Source: a virus
Length of the DNA stretch: 64,000 nucleotides
IMG/VR virus record: IMGVR_UViG_3300015371_000004
Coordinates: 51,950 to 115,949 of that record
Strand: one strand, 5' to 3'
The notes under the pieces were generated by a model. The model saw nothing but the letters and a program-made list of their open reading frames with translations, was not told where the DNA came from and searched no databases. Positions 15,821-22,293 of this stretch are shown piece after piece. Positions within the stretch are counted from its first letter, which is position 1; each line of letters opens with the position of its first letter. A program made the translations under genes and the position numbers.

Positions 15821-17082
15821 GAGAGCAGCTGCTGGGCTTCCGGCCACAGCTCCACCTGACTCTCGGGCAGCGGCTGCACCGAGCCCCACGTCGACCCGGC
15901 GCTGACCGACCAGTGCATGGCCGCCCGCTCGCGCCAGCGCGCCACTGTCGGCGTCGTCACCAGCGTGGCGTGCAGCTCCCGTAGAAACCCCCGGACATCA
16001 GCGTCGACCGGCAGCTCGGCCGCGACGGCGTGCCGGGTCAGGATCATCCGGGCCCGCCACTGCTGGTCGAGCGCGCGCGCCAGCCACGCCAAGAGTTCGC
16101 CGGTCTCCTCGTAGACCCGCTGCTCCTGCGCTGGATACGCCGACAGCACGCCTTCATAGACCGAGGCCGACGGCAACCCCTGCGCCACTGCATACTCGTC
16201 CGGCGTGCTCCACGTGATCGGGTCCTCGTGAGCCGCCATGGCCGTCCGGACAAACGGCGTCGACAGGGAAAACTGGGCCCAAAATTTTCCGGACTCGGAT
16301 GGCACCGCGACTCGAAGTTCGGTCGGCAGCGTATTGAGCGCCGGGCCAGCCGCCGCAAAGGTCCAGTGCCGGTGGAACCGCCACACCGGGTTCAGGTAGA
16401 CGTAGATGCCATCCCGTTCCGACGAGGCCACGCTGGCTGCCAATCCCCCCGCGCGCTGCGCGCAGAGGTCAGCCCGGCGCCACTCCTCGTACGTCCTGAG
16501 CCAGACGGGATCTTGGCTCACGGTCTTCCACAGCTTCGACCGGCGCACCGCGCGCACCGCCACCGTCCCGAGCGCAGGCTTCAGGGCAGGCGTGAGCCGA
16601 TTGACGATCGCGACCTGCTCATCGACGACAGCCTTGTACTTGGCCTCATCGAACACGACACCGTGCCGATTGAGCGCCACCAGTACGGGCGCCACCACCG
16701 CATTTTCCACCGGGCGCGCCAAGGGCTGATCAACGAACATGGCTCGCTCGACCGCCGACTCCAGCGACGTCACATGCCAGTCCGCATCGACTCTCGCGAA
16801 CACCTGCTCGACGCTCAGGTCCTGCAGGTGGTCCCACGCGATCGACTGACGAATCCCCGGCTGCAACGTCCGCAGGACGTCGACCACGTCCCATGTCGAC
16901 ACGAGACCCCGATGCTCTGTGAGCACCGTCGCGCAGGCCATCCAGTCAGCCGACGTCCATTCCCGTGTGTCGCCGCCGTAGGCCTCGCCATCCCGGACTG
17001 CGACCAGATAGCCCGCCCCAGCAGCCAGACCCAGTCGGCCACCGATGCCCGTCAGCGCTTTCAGATCGTGGAAGGTCTTCAC
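15817..17082 (-). CDS. degenerate family A polymerase-like protein
   Basis: A 421-residue protein with GTG start overlapping the sigma-like stop. Residues about 120-150 (ENAVVAPVLVALNRHGVVFD) resemble the helix that opens the thumb of Pol I (APVLxxMExxGVxVD). Later, GPALNTLPTELRVAVPSESG followed by KFWAQFSLSTPFVRTAMAAH and EDP lines up with the Pol I palm (NLQNIP...VLLSADYSQIELRVLA...GD), but the catalytic aspartate position is not Asp. No motif C (HDE) is found. It looks like an inactive polymerase relative. The active polymerase is at 44609-46816. Confidence 0.4.
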   Translation of the reverse strand: MKTFHDLKALTGIGGRLGLAAGAGYLVAVRDGEAYGGDTREWTSADWMACATVLTEHRGLVSTWDVVDVLRTLQPGIRQSIAWDHLQDLSVEQVFARVDADWHVTSLESAVERAMFVDQPLARPVENAVVAPVLVALNRHGVVFDEAKYKAVVDEQVAIVNRLTPALKPALGTVAVRAVRRSKLWKTVSQDPVWLRTYEEWRRADLCAQRAGGLAASVASSERDGIYVYLNPVWRFHRHWTFAAAGPALNTLPTELRVAVPSESGKFWAQFSLSTPFVRTAMAAHEDPITWSTPDEYAVAQGLPSASVYEGVLSAYPAQEQRVYEETGELLAWLARALDQQWRARMILTRHAVAAELPVDADVRGFLRELHATLVTTPTVARWRERAAMHWSVSAGSTWGSVQPLPESQVELWPEAQQLLS

Positions 17083-17579
17083 GCGAGCACCGGCTGAAGC
17101 GCGCCGAGCAGCGCCGCATGGTCCTTCTTCGTGATCCGGCCCGTCCGATCCACCCGCTCAATCACCGGGAGTAGCTCCGGCTTCGCCAGCAGGAACTCCC
17201 GCAGCTCACGGATGTAAAGGTCGTCGGCCTGCGTGGCGGCCTTCGCCGTCCGCGCGTCGAGCCGGTACTTGTTCTGCCACGGCCCGCCGCTGTCCACGCG
17301 GCTGTAGGCCCGATCGAGCTGGAGAGGATGCAACCGGCGGGAAGCAGCGCGATGTTTGTTCCGCGCGACACTTTGACACACGAGGTAGAGGTAGGACGTG
17401 AAGGCCGAGCGGTCCTTGGTGTAGCGGTCGAGCAGCCCGTACTTGTGCACGCGCAGGTAGACGTCCTGCACCATGTCATCAAGGTCCTCCTGCCCGATCG
17501 ACGTCACCGTCTTGAGGAAAGCCCGTATCTTGCCGTCGTAGCGCTCTACCAGTGCCTCTAGGGTCCGCGGTGCGTCCAT
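17079..17579 (-). CDS. ECF-like sigma factor (region 2)
   Basis: A 166-residue protein with a sigma region 2 block at about 9-75: LEALVERYDGKIRAFLK, then QEDLDDMVQDVYLRVHKYGL and SAFTSYLYLVCQSVARNKHR. This is the core RNA-polymerase-binding and -10-reading part. The C-terminal half (LREFLLAKPELLPVIERVDR and so on) is not a clear region 4; a clear region 4 is encoded at 5004-5639. The ATG at 17579 follows AGGAG and ECF-type promoter B, so the gene may control itself. It is the first gene of the leftward replication/recombination operon. Confidence 0.75.
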   Translation of the reverse strand: MDAPRTLEALVERYDGKIRAFLKTVTSIGQEDLDDMVQDVYLRVHKYGLLDRYTKDRSAFTSYLYLVCQSVARNKHRAASRRLHPLQLDRAYSRVDSGGPWQNKYRLDARTAKAATQADDLYIRELREFLLAKPELLPVIERVDRTGRITKKDHAALLGALQPVLA

Positions 17580-17597
17580 AAGCGTCGCTCCTAACTG

Positions 17598-17627
17598 TTT
17601 AGACGTTGGGTTGGCCTAAATTGTTCC
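17598..17627 (-). promoter_or_regulatory. ECF-type promoter B ahead of the sigma-like gene
   Basis: Read leftward, GGAAC (17627-17623), 17 bases, CGTCTAAA (17605-17598). It is 19 bases before the sigma-like ATG with AGGAG between. The -35/-10 blocks and spacer are identical in form to sites A, C, D and E. This copy has no adjacent ATTACAG palindrome. Confidence 0.75.
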
Positions 17628-17712
17628 CATGCTCCCCAGCGCCAAAAACGGACGATACCACGCCTTACTACTCAGAAAAAGACCTAAATTACGGTTTCGT
17701 GTAAATAGGGCC

Positions 17713-18060
17713 CTACCCCCAATTCGGTGGACTCGCCTGCCGTGTCAATCCGGCGTCCTCCGTGAACTCTCCAGTCGTCGGGTCAAACGTCAGGGCCTTC
17801 GGGTCAGGCGCCCACGTGATCACCGCCACACGGCCCGGGCAGACGTCGAGCGGGCCCATGTACGTGGAGCCCTGCCCGAGGTTCGGGAATTGGAGGAAGA
17901 GTTCCCCCAAGGGTGGTGCGCTCCCCAAGGACACGAAGGTGTGAACCTGCTCCCCATAGAGCAAGAGAACCGGGTACCGCCCGGCTGGCTTGCCCGGGTA
18001 CTTTTTCCAGACGGCCCCCACCGCCGCGCGCGCGAACTCTTCCGCCTCAGCTCGGTCCAT
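17713..18060 (-). CDS. hypothetical protein
   Basis: About 115 residues, starting at the ATG at 18060 or the GTG at 18063 that overlaps the VWA stop. Hydrophobic strands such as YPVLLLYGEQVHTFVSLG and RVAVITWAPDP indicate an alpha/beta fold. No family recognised. Its stop lies in GGGGGTAG, 86 bases before promoter B. Confidence 0.5.
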   Translation of the reverse strand: MDRAEAEEFARAAVGAVWKKYPGKPAGRYPVLLLYGEQVHTFVSLGSAPPLGELFLQFPNLGQGSTYMGPLDVCPGRVAVITWAPDPKALTFDPTTGEFTEDAGLTRQASPPNWG

Positions 18061-18614
18061 CACGCCCTGAGGTAGCCGCGAACCGCGGACGACAGCTGCT
18101 TCATCGCTGCAGGCAGCGAGAACTTGTCCCCTGAGATGACCTCCTTCGGGTCAAGCCCGAGGTCGACGATCAGCTGCTGTGGCAGGGTCTTGTTGCCCAG
18201 CGTCAGGAACAGAATGGTCCAGCGCCCCGTCTTCCGCTTGTCCTGAATCATCCGGCGCACCTCGTCGAGCGTGTACTCCGAGGAGTTCTCCTCCTGCCCG
18301 TCGGTCACGATCGCCAAGACGACACGGTTCTCGCGCGCGTTGCGTTCGAGGTCCTCGATCGAATTGCCGATCGCGTCATACAGCGCCGTCCCGCCCGAGG
18401 GGCAATAGTCGCCCGGCTGCAGCGGCTGGAACGTGCTGAGCGACTGGAAGTCGCGCGCAATGACCACGTCGTCCTCGAAGAAGGCGAGCGAGACCTTCTG
18501 GTCCACGGGCTCACGCGCCAGCTGGTCGATGAACTTGTTCACCGCCTGCCGCACCGGCTCCTCGCTTCCGCACATCGAGCCACTCTGGTCGATCACAATC
18601 CGCGTGAAAAACAT
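18060..18614 (-). CDS. VWA-domain protein
   Basis: A 184-residue protein that is essentially one von Willebrand A domain. The MIDAS motif DQSGSM (residues 9-14, DxSxS) is at the start, with the threonine motif GGTALYD (about 76) and VTDGQEE (about 103-109). Metal-dependent protein binding is expected. The start gives no signal peptide, so it acts inside the cell or in the virion. VWA proteins often pair with MoxR-type AAA ATPases, but none is seen nearby. Confidence 0.75.
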   Translation of the reverse strand: MFFTRIVIDQSGSMCGSEEPVRQAVNKFIDQLAREPVDQKVSLAFFEDDVVIARDFQSLSTFQPLQPGDYCPSGGTALYDAIGNSIEDLERNARENRVVLAIVTDGQEENSSEYTLDEVRRMIQDKRKTGRWTILFLTLGNKTLPQQLIVDLGLDPKEVISGDKFSLPAAMKQLSSAVRGYLRA

Positions 18615-18623
18615 CGGCTCCTC

Positions 18624-19037
18624 TCAGTCATCGTCGCATCCATCCCAGTAGCCGTCGAACTTCGCCTTGGCATTCGACAGGGACAGCGTCACCTGACGCT
18701 GGTCCAGCACGGCCCCACACTCCCAGCAGAGCCACGGCTCGTCAGGGGCTGCCATCCCCGGCGCCTGCGTGTCCTCCGGGTCCGTGAGGTGCGAGACCGC
18801 GTGGATCGCCTCGTCGAGGCGGCCCACCGGCACCCACCACGTCTTCCCGGCCTGCGACCACCGGCCCCCGAGGGCCTTGACGTACCCCTTGGCCTTATAG
18901 GTCCGCGTCCCCCGAATCGGGACGAAGTTATCAACCGTGACGTTCGGCGGCGGCGCTCCGAAGGGCTCATCGCAATTCGGGCAATACCAGCCCCCGCGAC
19001 GATCTCGAAACGGCTGACAGACCGGGCTACAAGGCAC
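18624..19037 (-). CDS. zinc-ribbon protein with DUF5710-like core
   Basis: A 137-residue protein from the GTG at 19037, nine bases after a GGGGTATTAC box. N-terminal cysteines (CSPVC, CPNC) and a later CWEC give one or two zinc ribbons. The middle TRTYKAKGYVKALGGRWSQA followed by GKTWWVP resembles the DUF5710 pattern (VKALGARWDxxxKxWYVP), found in replication and anti-restriction proteins of mobile elements. Acidic C-terminus (DGCDDD). Confidence 0.6.
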   Translation of the reverse strand: MPCSPVCQPFRDRRGGWYCPNCDEPFGAPPPNVTVDNFVPIRGTRTYKAKGYVKALGGRWSQAGKTWWVPVGRLDEAIHAVSHLTDPEDTQAPGMAAPDEPWLCWECGAVLDQRQVTLSLSNAKAKFDGYWDGCDDD

Positions 19038-19046
19038 CTCAGCCGG

Positions 19047-19056
19047 GTAATACCCC
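19047..19056 (-). promoter_or_regulatory. GGGGTATTAC promoter-like box
   Basis: GGGGTATTAC reads leftward in the 19-base gap between genes, directly after a TGA stop and nine bases before the GTG at 19037. Member of the GGGGTA-NN-AC family. Confidence 0.55.
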
Positions 19057-19455
19057 TCAGATGCGGATCTCGATCGTGCGAACCGAGACGAACAGGTAAT
19101 ACCCGTGGCGGCTGAACGGCAGGTACCCCTTCCCGATCGCCGAGGCCACGATTGCCCCGTCGAGGACCCGCTGGTTCTCCATGAGCGCGCCGGGACGGTG
19201 CGCCTTCACGACGCGGAACAGCCGCTTGGCCTGCGCCGTGTCGAGCGCGCGCGTGGGAATGATCTTGACCTCGGCGCCCTTCGGGTAACAGTAGCGCAGC
19301 TCCGGCCGGTACCGGTTGAGCGTCTCAACAAGGAGCTTGAGCGCCGACTGGCTCTCGGGCTGGGCCGTCTGCGGATGGGCCGCGCGCGCCAGCAGGTGCT
19401 TGGCCTGCCGGAGCACCGTCTCCGGCGACTTCAGCTTTACTGCGTGGGGCGCCAT
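19057..19455 (-). CDS. hypothetical protein with GYYLFV block
   Basis: A 132-residue protein from the ATG at 19455, overlapping the methyltransferase end by 19 bases. The N-terminal half is helical. The C-terminal half has KGYLPFSRHGYYLFVSVRTI, which resembles FTYQTDRRGYYLHVTKVELS in the protein at 25819, suggesting a shared small beta domain. Function unknown. Confidence 0.5.
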   Translation of the reverse strand: MAPHAVKLKSPETVLRQAKHLLARAAHPQTAQPESQSALKLLVETLNRYRPELRYCYPKGAEVKIIPTRALDTAQAKRLFRVVKAHRPGALMENQRVLDGAIVASAIGKGYLPFSRHGYYLFVSVRTIEIRI

Positions 19456-20042
19456 AGGCTGCTCGCGTCGATGACAGAGTCTGGGGCAAAGATGATCGGA
19501 TCCAAGCCGTCCCAAACCCCGCAGCGCTTGTGCCAGATCAGCCACCCGCACGTCACCGAGTCCGTCGAGGGCTCGCCTCTGCTGTTCAGCCGATACCGGA
19601 TCCGCGGCAGCACGAGGTTCTGCGTCGGCGGGAGATCCCGCAGCAGCGACCGCCTCAGCCCACCCTTGAGCGGTTCGAGAAAGGACAGGCGTACGTGCAT
19701 GGCGATCCCGGAGGTCACGACCGGCCACGCGTGCTGGAGAATCGGCGCCGCGATCGAGAACGCCGGGTTGACCGCCACCCAGTCGACCATGCCCGGCAAA
19801 AACTGGCGCCAGTAGCGCGGGTCGGAGGCGTCCTCGTGGGCCATCGCGTCCCACTGCGGGTCGAGATCGTTCGTGATGAACGCGACCTCGGGATACCGCG
19901 CGCCAATGACCCTCGTCATCGCGCCAGCACCCACGCAGGGATCGACCACCGTCCCCTGAAACCGCACGTGGTCGCAGAGCCACTCGGTCACGAAGGGCGG
20001 GGTCTCGTAGAACTCGTAGTCTATTTGTGCCGGTGTGGCCAT
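19437..20042 (-). CDS. SAM-dependent DNA methyltransferase-like protein
   Basis: A 201-residue protein starting with DYEFYETPPFVTEWL, typical of phage DNA adenine methyltransferases. The SAM-binding VVDPCVGAGAMTRVI (about 32-46), NDLDP (about 58) and motif IV DWVAVNPAFS (NPxF form, about 86) follow. Target modification of phage DNA, perhaps for protection from host restriction, is likely. No matching restriction gene is seen. Confidence 0.75.
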   Translation of the reverse strand: MATPAQIDYEFYETPPFVTEWLCDHVRFQGTVVDPCVGAGAMTRVIGARYPEVAFITNDLDPQWDAMAHEDASDPRYWRQFLPGMVDWVAVNPAFSIAAPILQHAWPVVTSGIAMHVRLSFLEPLKGGLRRSLLRDLPPTQNLVLPRIRYRLNSRGEPSTDSVTCGWLIWHKRCGVWDGLDPIIFAPDSVIDASSLWRPTQ

Positions 20043-20269
20043 AGCGCGATCTCGCCGGATGGTCCGGTCTCCGCCGGTTCGGCGAGGATCTTCGCCGCCC
20101 GCTGCCGCAGGAGGTCCGCTTGGGCCCGGCGGCGCGCGGTGCTCTCCCGCAACCGCTCGTCCGCCTTCTGCGTGCTCTGGCGCTCGCGGAGGCGCGCGCC
20201 CTTGTCCTTCAGGAGCTGATCAAGCCTTCGGTCTTCGTCCGTTTGTTGCGCCCGACGCCACCAGCCCAT
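20021..20269 (-). CDS. charged helical hypothetical protein
   Basis: An 82-residue protein with a long Arg/Glu/Gln-rich helix (DQLLKDKGARLRERQSTQ and so on). It follows a GGGGTAATAC box and AGAGGGAGG. It overlaps the methyltransferase start by 22 bases and the HNH gene end by 50 bases. Function unknown. Confidence 0.45.
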   Translation of the reverse strand: MGWWRRAQQTDEDRRLDQLLKDKGARLRERQSTQKADERLRESTARRRAQADLLRQRAAKILAEPAETGPSGEIALWPHRHK

Positions 20270-20648
20270 CTCGTCCTCCCTCTGGTATTACCCCGTCGCG
20301 CCGGTCACGTGGGAGCAGGAACGGATAGCGGTCGCGTCGATTCTGGTCAGGCGTCCCCCAGTAGCCATGGAAGGGATTGACGCATTCCTCATTGTCGCAT
20401 TCGGGCAGGTGGCAGGCCTCGAAGCCGTTGTGGTCGTAGAGCGCGGTGTTGTCCCTGATGCAGAGGGCGACCCGGAAGGCCGGGACGATCAGCTGTTTCT
20501 TGGTGCCCGGGTCTCGGCAGATCCAGATCACCGGGCGCCTGTAGCCGCCGAGCTTGATCGACATGGCGCCGGTCCAGTCCCAGCAGCTGAACCAGTCGGT
20601 GATGACCACCTTGTCCCAGAACCTGCGGCGGAGCGGCTCGTCGATCAC
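20220..20648 (-). CDS. HNH endonuclease
   Basis: A 142-residue protein with SCWDWTGA, GYRRPVI, then DHNGFEACHLPECDNEECVN and PFHGYWGTPDQNRRDR. This is the HNH/zinc arrangement (H-x-C-DN-x-CVNPxH...GTxxDN) of many phage free-standing homing-type nucleases. It may be a mobile gene. The last 30 residues overlap the next gene, and a GGGGTAATAC box lies inside this end. Confidence 0.75.
   Translation of the reverse strand: MIDEPLRRRFWDKVVITDWFSCWDWTGAMSIKLGGYRRPVIWICRDPGTKKQLIVPAFRVALCIRDNTALYDHNGFEACHLPECDNEECVNPFHGYWGTPDQNRRDRYPFLLPRDRRDGVIPEGGRDGLVASGATNGRRPKA
20285..20294 (-). promoter_or_regulatory. GGGGTAATAC promoter-like box
   Basis: Reads leftward, inside the end of the HNH gene and 15 bases before the ATG at 20269, with an AGAGGGAGG ribosome binding site between. 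Member of the GGGGTA-NN-AC family. Confidence 0.5.
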
Positions 20649-20651
20649 CTA

Positions 20652-20927
20652 CTACTCCATCCGAACAAGCCCATCGACAGGGAGATCGAGCGTGAACTCC
20701 ACGCCCCCAAGGCAGTCATGGAGAAGCGCGGGCAGCTCGCGGCGCAGCTCCTCAGACATATCCCGGAAGTTGACGCAGTGCAGCAAGCTCAGCACGCTGT
20801 ACGCGCGGACGTCGGGGACATTGCCGATCACCTTGATGATTTTGTCGATGACGCAGATGTTAAAGCTGCCATCGCCAACCATTTTGCGGAGCGCGGCGAT
20901 GACCGCCGCCCGTTCAATGGCGTCCAC
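20652..20927 (-). CDS. 91-residue hypothetical protein
   Basis: Starts at the GTG at 20927, only six bases after GGGGTATAAC and without a ribosome binding site, so it is a candidate for leaderless translation. The product is helical with hydrophobic segments (FNICVIDKIIKVIGNVPDV) and a C-terminal strand region. Function unknown. Confidence 0.5.
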   Translation of the reverse strand: MDAIERAAVIAALRKMVGDGSFNICVIDKIIKVIGNVPDVRAYSVLSLLHCVNFRDMSEELRRELPALLHDCLGGVEFTLDLPVDGLVRME

Positions 20928-20933
20928 GCGGAG

Positions 20934-20943
20934 GTTATACCCC
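20934..20943 (-). promoter_or_regulatory. GGGGTATAAC box with leaderless spacing
   Basis: GGGGTATAAC reads leftward, with six bases to the GTG at 20927 and no Shine-Dalgarno sequence between. If TATAAC is a -10 box, transcription would begin at the start codon. Confidence 0.6.
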
Positions 20944-20947
20944 AGCC

Positions 20948-21097
20948 CTAAGGCCACGTGTAGGGAGTCTTCCAGACCTCCCTGATCATCGTCGCGACCC
21001 CACCTTCGACCGTGCCCGTCCGCCAGCCTTGCTCGACCAGCGACGCCCACTCAATCGAGTGGTAAATTGTCTTTCGATACTCGTAGCGTCGAAACAT
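20948..21097 (-). CDS. 49-residue hypothetical protein
   Basis: Starts at the ATG at 21097, sharing one base with the TGA of the preceding gene (TGATG). The product (FRRYEYRKTIYHSIEWASLV and so on) has several aromatic residues. It is the last gene of the small operon behind ECF promoter C. Function unknown. Confidence 0.45.
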   Translation of the reverse strand: MFRRYEYRKTIYHSIEWASLVEQGWRTGTVEGGVATMIREVWKTPYTWP

Positions 21098-21294
21098 CAG
21101 GCTTCCTCCCATCCGCCAAGGACCACCCACTTGCCGGTCGCCAGCTCTCGGCCGTAGTGGAGACCTCGGTGATTCTTGTACTGGAAGATTCGGAACCGTC
21201 GGCCGTCCTTCTGAGCAACACCGTAGACGTAGCGCCCGGACTGGCCGTCGGTACTGCGGTGAAGCGCGTCCCTGATTCCGTAAAAGTTCGTCAC
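21097..21294 (-). CDS. 65-residue hypothetical protein
   Basis: Starts at a GTG with GGGAGGG eight bases upstream, 16 bases after the KOW-like gene. The product is beta-rich (GRYVYGVAQKDGRRFRIFQY and so on) and probably a small barrel. Function unknown. Confidence 0.5.
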   Translation of the reverse strand: MTNFYGIRDALHRSTDGQSGRYVYGVAQKDGRRFRIFQYKNHRGLHYGRELATGKWVVLGGWEEA

Positions 21295-21310
21295 CAACGC
21301 AACCCTCCCT

Positions 21311-22027
21311 TCACTCAACGGGATCCCCGGCCACGACCTCGACGTTCGATCCGGCCGTGAAGACCCTCGTGCCGTTCGCCAGCTCCAACCCCACCCTCTC
21401 GTAGTTCTCGTCGTCAGCGAAGCCATAAGACCGGGCCAGCGCCGAGTAGGCGGAACGCTTGAACTTGTCTTTGCCAGCCCAGAAGACCCGGCCGACCGTG
21501 CCCTTCGGGACCTTCCGGCCCTTGACCACCTTGACCGTCCGGCCGACCTTGGGGAGCTTGGCCTCGGCCGCCGCGCGCGCTGCGCGGGCCCTAGCTCGCT
21601 TGCGCTCCGACCATGCCTCGTAGGCCGCGAGGACCTCGGGGGTCGCATCCACGCTGGCGCCGTTCGGGTAGGACCAGCCGCGGGTTGAGGCGTAGGTGAC
21701 GCGCTCGGTCTTGCCCTCCTCTGGATTCCAGACCACCGCGTAGAAGTCGCTGTCGTCGTAGCCGTTGTACTCGCCCGTCGAGAGCACCAGCCCCTCGTGG
21801 GTGGTCTTCATGTAGAGCGGGCCATGCACGAAGCACCGACCGCCGTCCCGGAGGTAGTCGGTCAAGCAGCCCTCGGAGAGGGCTCCAGATTTGTCGTAGC
21901 CTTTGGCCCGGTTGGGGCACTTGCTGTCGTGAGAGACCGCGCCCGTCTCGTGGCCGGGGTAATCATTGACCGTCTCGACGTTCGGCAGGCCAGCCTCGTC
22001 GGGTCCGGTCATCATACGGATCGCCAT
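21311..22027 (-). CDS. hypothetical protein with C-terminal KOW-like barrel
   Basis: A 238-residue protein from the ATG at 22027 with GGAAGGAGGAAAG before it. It has two cysteines in the N-terminal part (CPNR, GGRCFVHG), a central helix of Arg/Ala, and a final 80 residues (VGRTVKVVKGRKVPKGTVGR ... LANGTRVFTAGSNVEVV) like a KOW/SH3 barrel. It is the first gene behind ECF-type promoter C and its operator palindrome. Function unknown. Confidence 0.6.
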   Translation of the reverse strand: MAIRMMTGPDEAGLPNVETVNDYPGHETGAVSHDSKCPNRAKGYDKSGALSEGCLTDYLRDGGRCFVHGPLYMKTTHEGLVLSTGEYNGYDDSDFYAVVWNPEEGKTERVTYASTRGWSYPNGASVDATPEVLAAYEAWSERKRARARAARAAAEAKLPKVGRTVKVVKGRKVPKGTVGRVFWAGKDKFKRSAYSALARSYGFADDENYERVGLELANGTRVFTAGSNVEVVAGDPVE

Positions 22028-22045
22028 CTTTCCTCCTTCCACTTA

Positions 22046-22075
22046 TTTAGACGTACGGAAGGCAGGAAAAGTTCA
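22046..22075 (-). promoter_or_regulatory. ECF-type promoter C
   Basis: Read leftward: TGAAC (22075-22071), exactly 17 bases, CGTCTAAA (22053-22046), then AAGGAGG and the ATG at 22027. It differs from the other four only by T for G at the first base of GGAAC. An ATTACAG palindrome abuts the upstream edge. Confidence 0.72.
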
Positions 22076-22091
22076 ATTACAGGACTGTAAT
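22076..22091. promoter_or_regulatory. operator palindrome ATTACAG-GA-CTGTAAT
   Basis: Perfect 7-base arms with a 2-base centre, directly upstream of the -35 block of promoter C. The same palindrome is at 25397 and, with one mismatch in an arm, at 27346. This looks like a binding site for a dimeric regulator, activator-like by position. The regulator is unknown. Confidence 0.65.
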
Positions 22092-22092
22092 C

Positions 22093-22278
22093 CTAGATGG
22101 GGTGGTTGGGGGTATCGGGGAGTCGACCCAGCCGCCTGAGCCGGGCCAGCTCATCTTCCAGTTCGGCGTAGTAGGCGGCCTCCTCGGCCGTCCTGACAAG
22201 CCTCTGCCGACGGGCTTGGTCCAGCGTCATGCCCCGCTGGATCGCGGCCCACATCGACTCCATGCGGTCGGTGTCCAT
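22093..22278 (-). CDS. 61-residue helical hypothetical protein
   Basis: Starts at the ATG at 22278, five bases after GGGGTAGTAC and with no ribosome binding site, so it is a leaderless candidate. The product (MESMWAAIQRGMTLDQARRQ and so on) is helical. Its stop is two bases from the operator palindrome of the next promoter. Confidence 0.45.
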   Translation of the reverse strand: MDTDRMESMWAAIQRGMTLDQARRQRLVRTAEEAAYYAELEDELARLRRLGRLPDTPNHPI

Positions 22279-22283
22279 ACGTG

Positions 22284-22293
22284 GTACTACCCC
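22284..22293 (-). promoter_or_regulatory. GGGGTAGTAC box with leaderless spacing
   Basis: Reads leftward, with five bases to the ATG at 22278. It overlaps the stop of the zeta-like gene. Member of the GGGGTA-NN-AC family. Confidence 0.55.
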
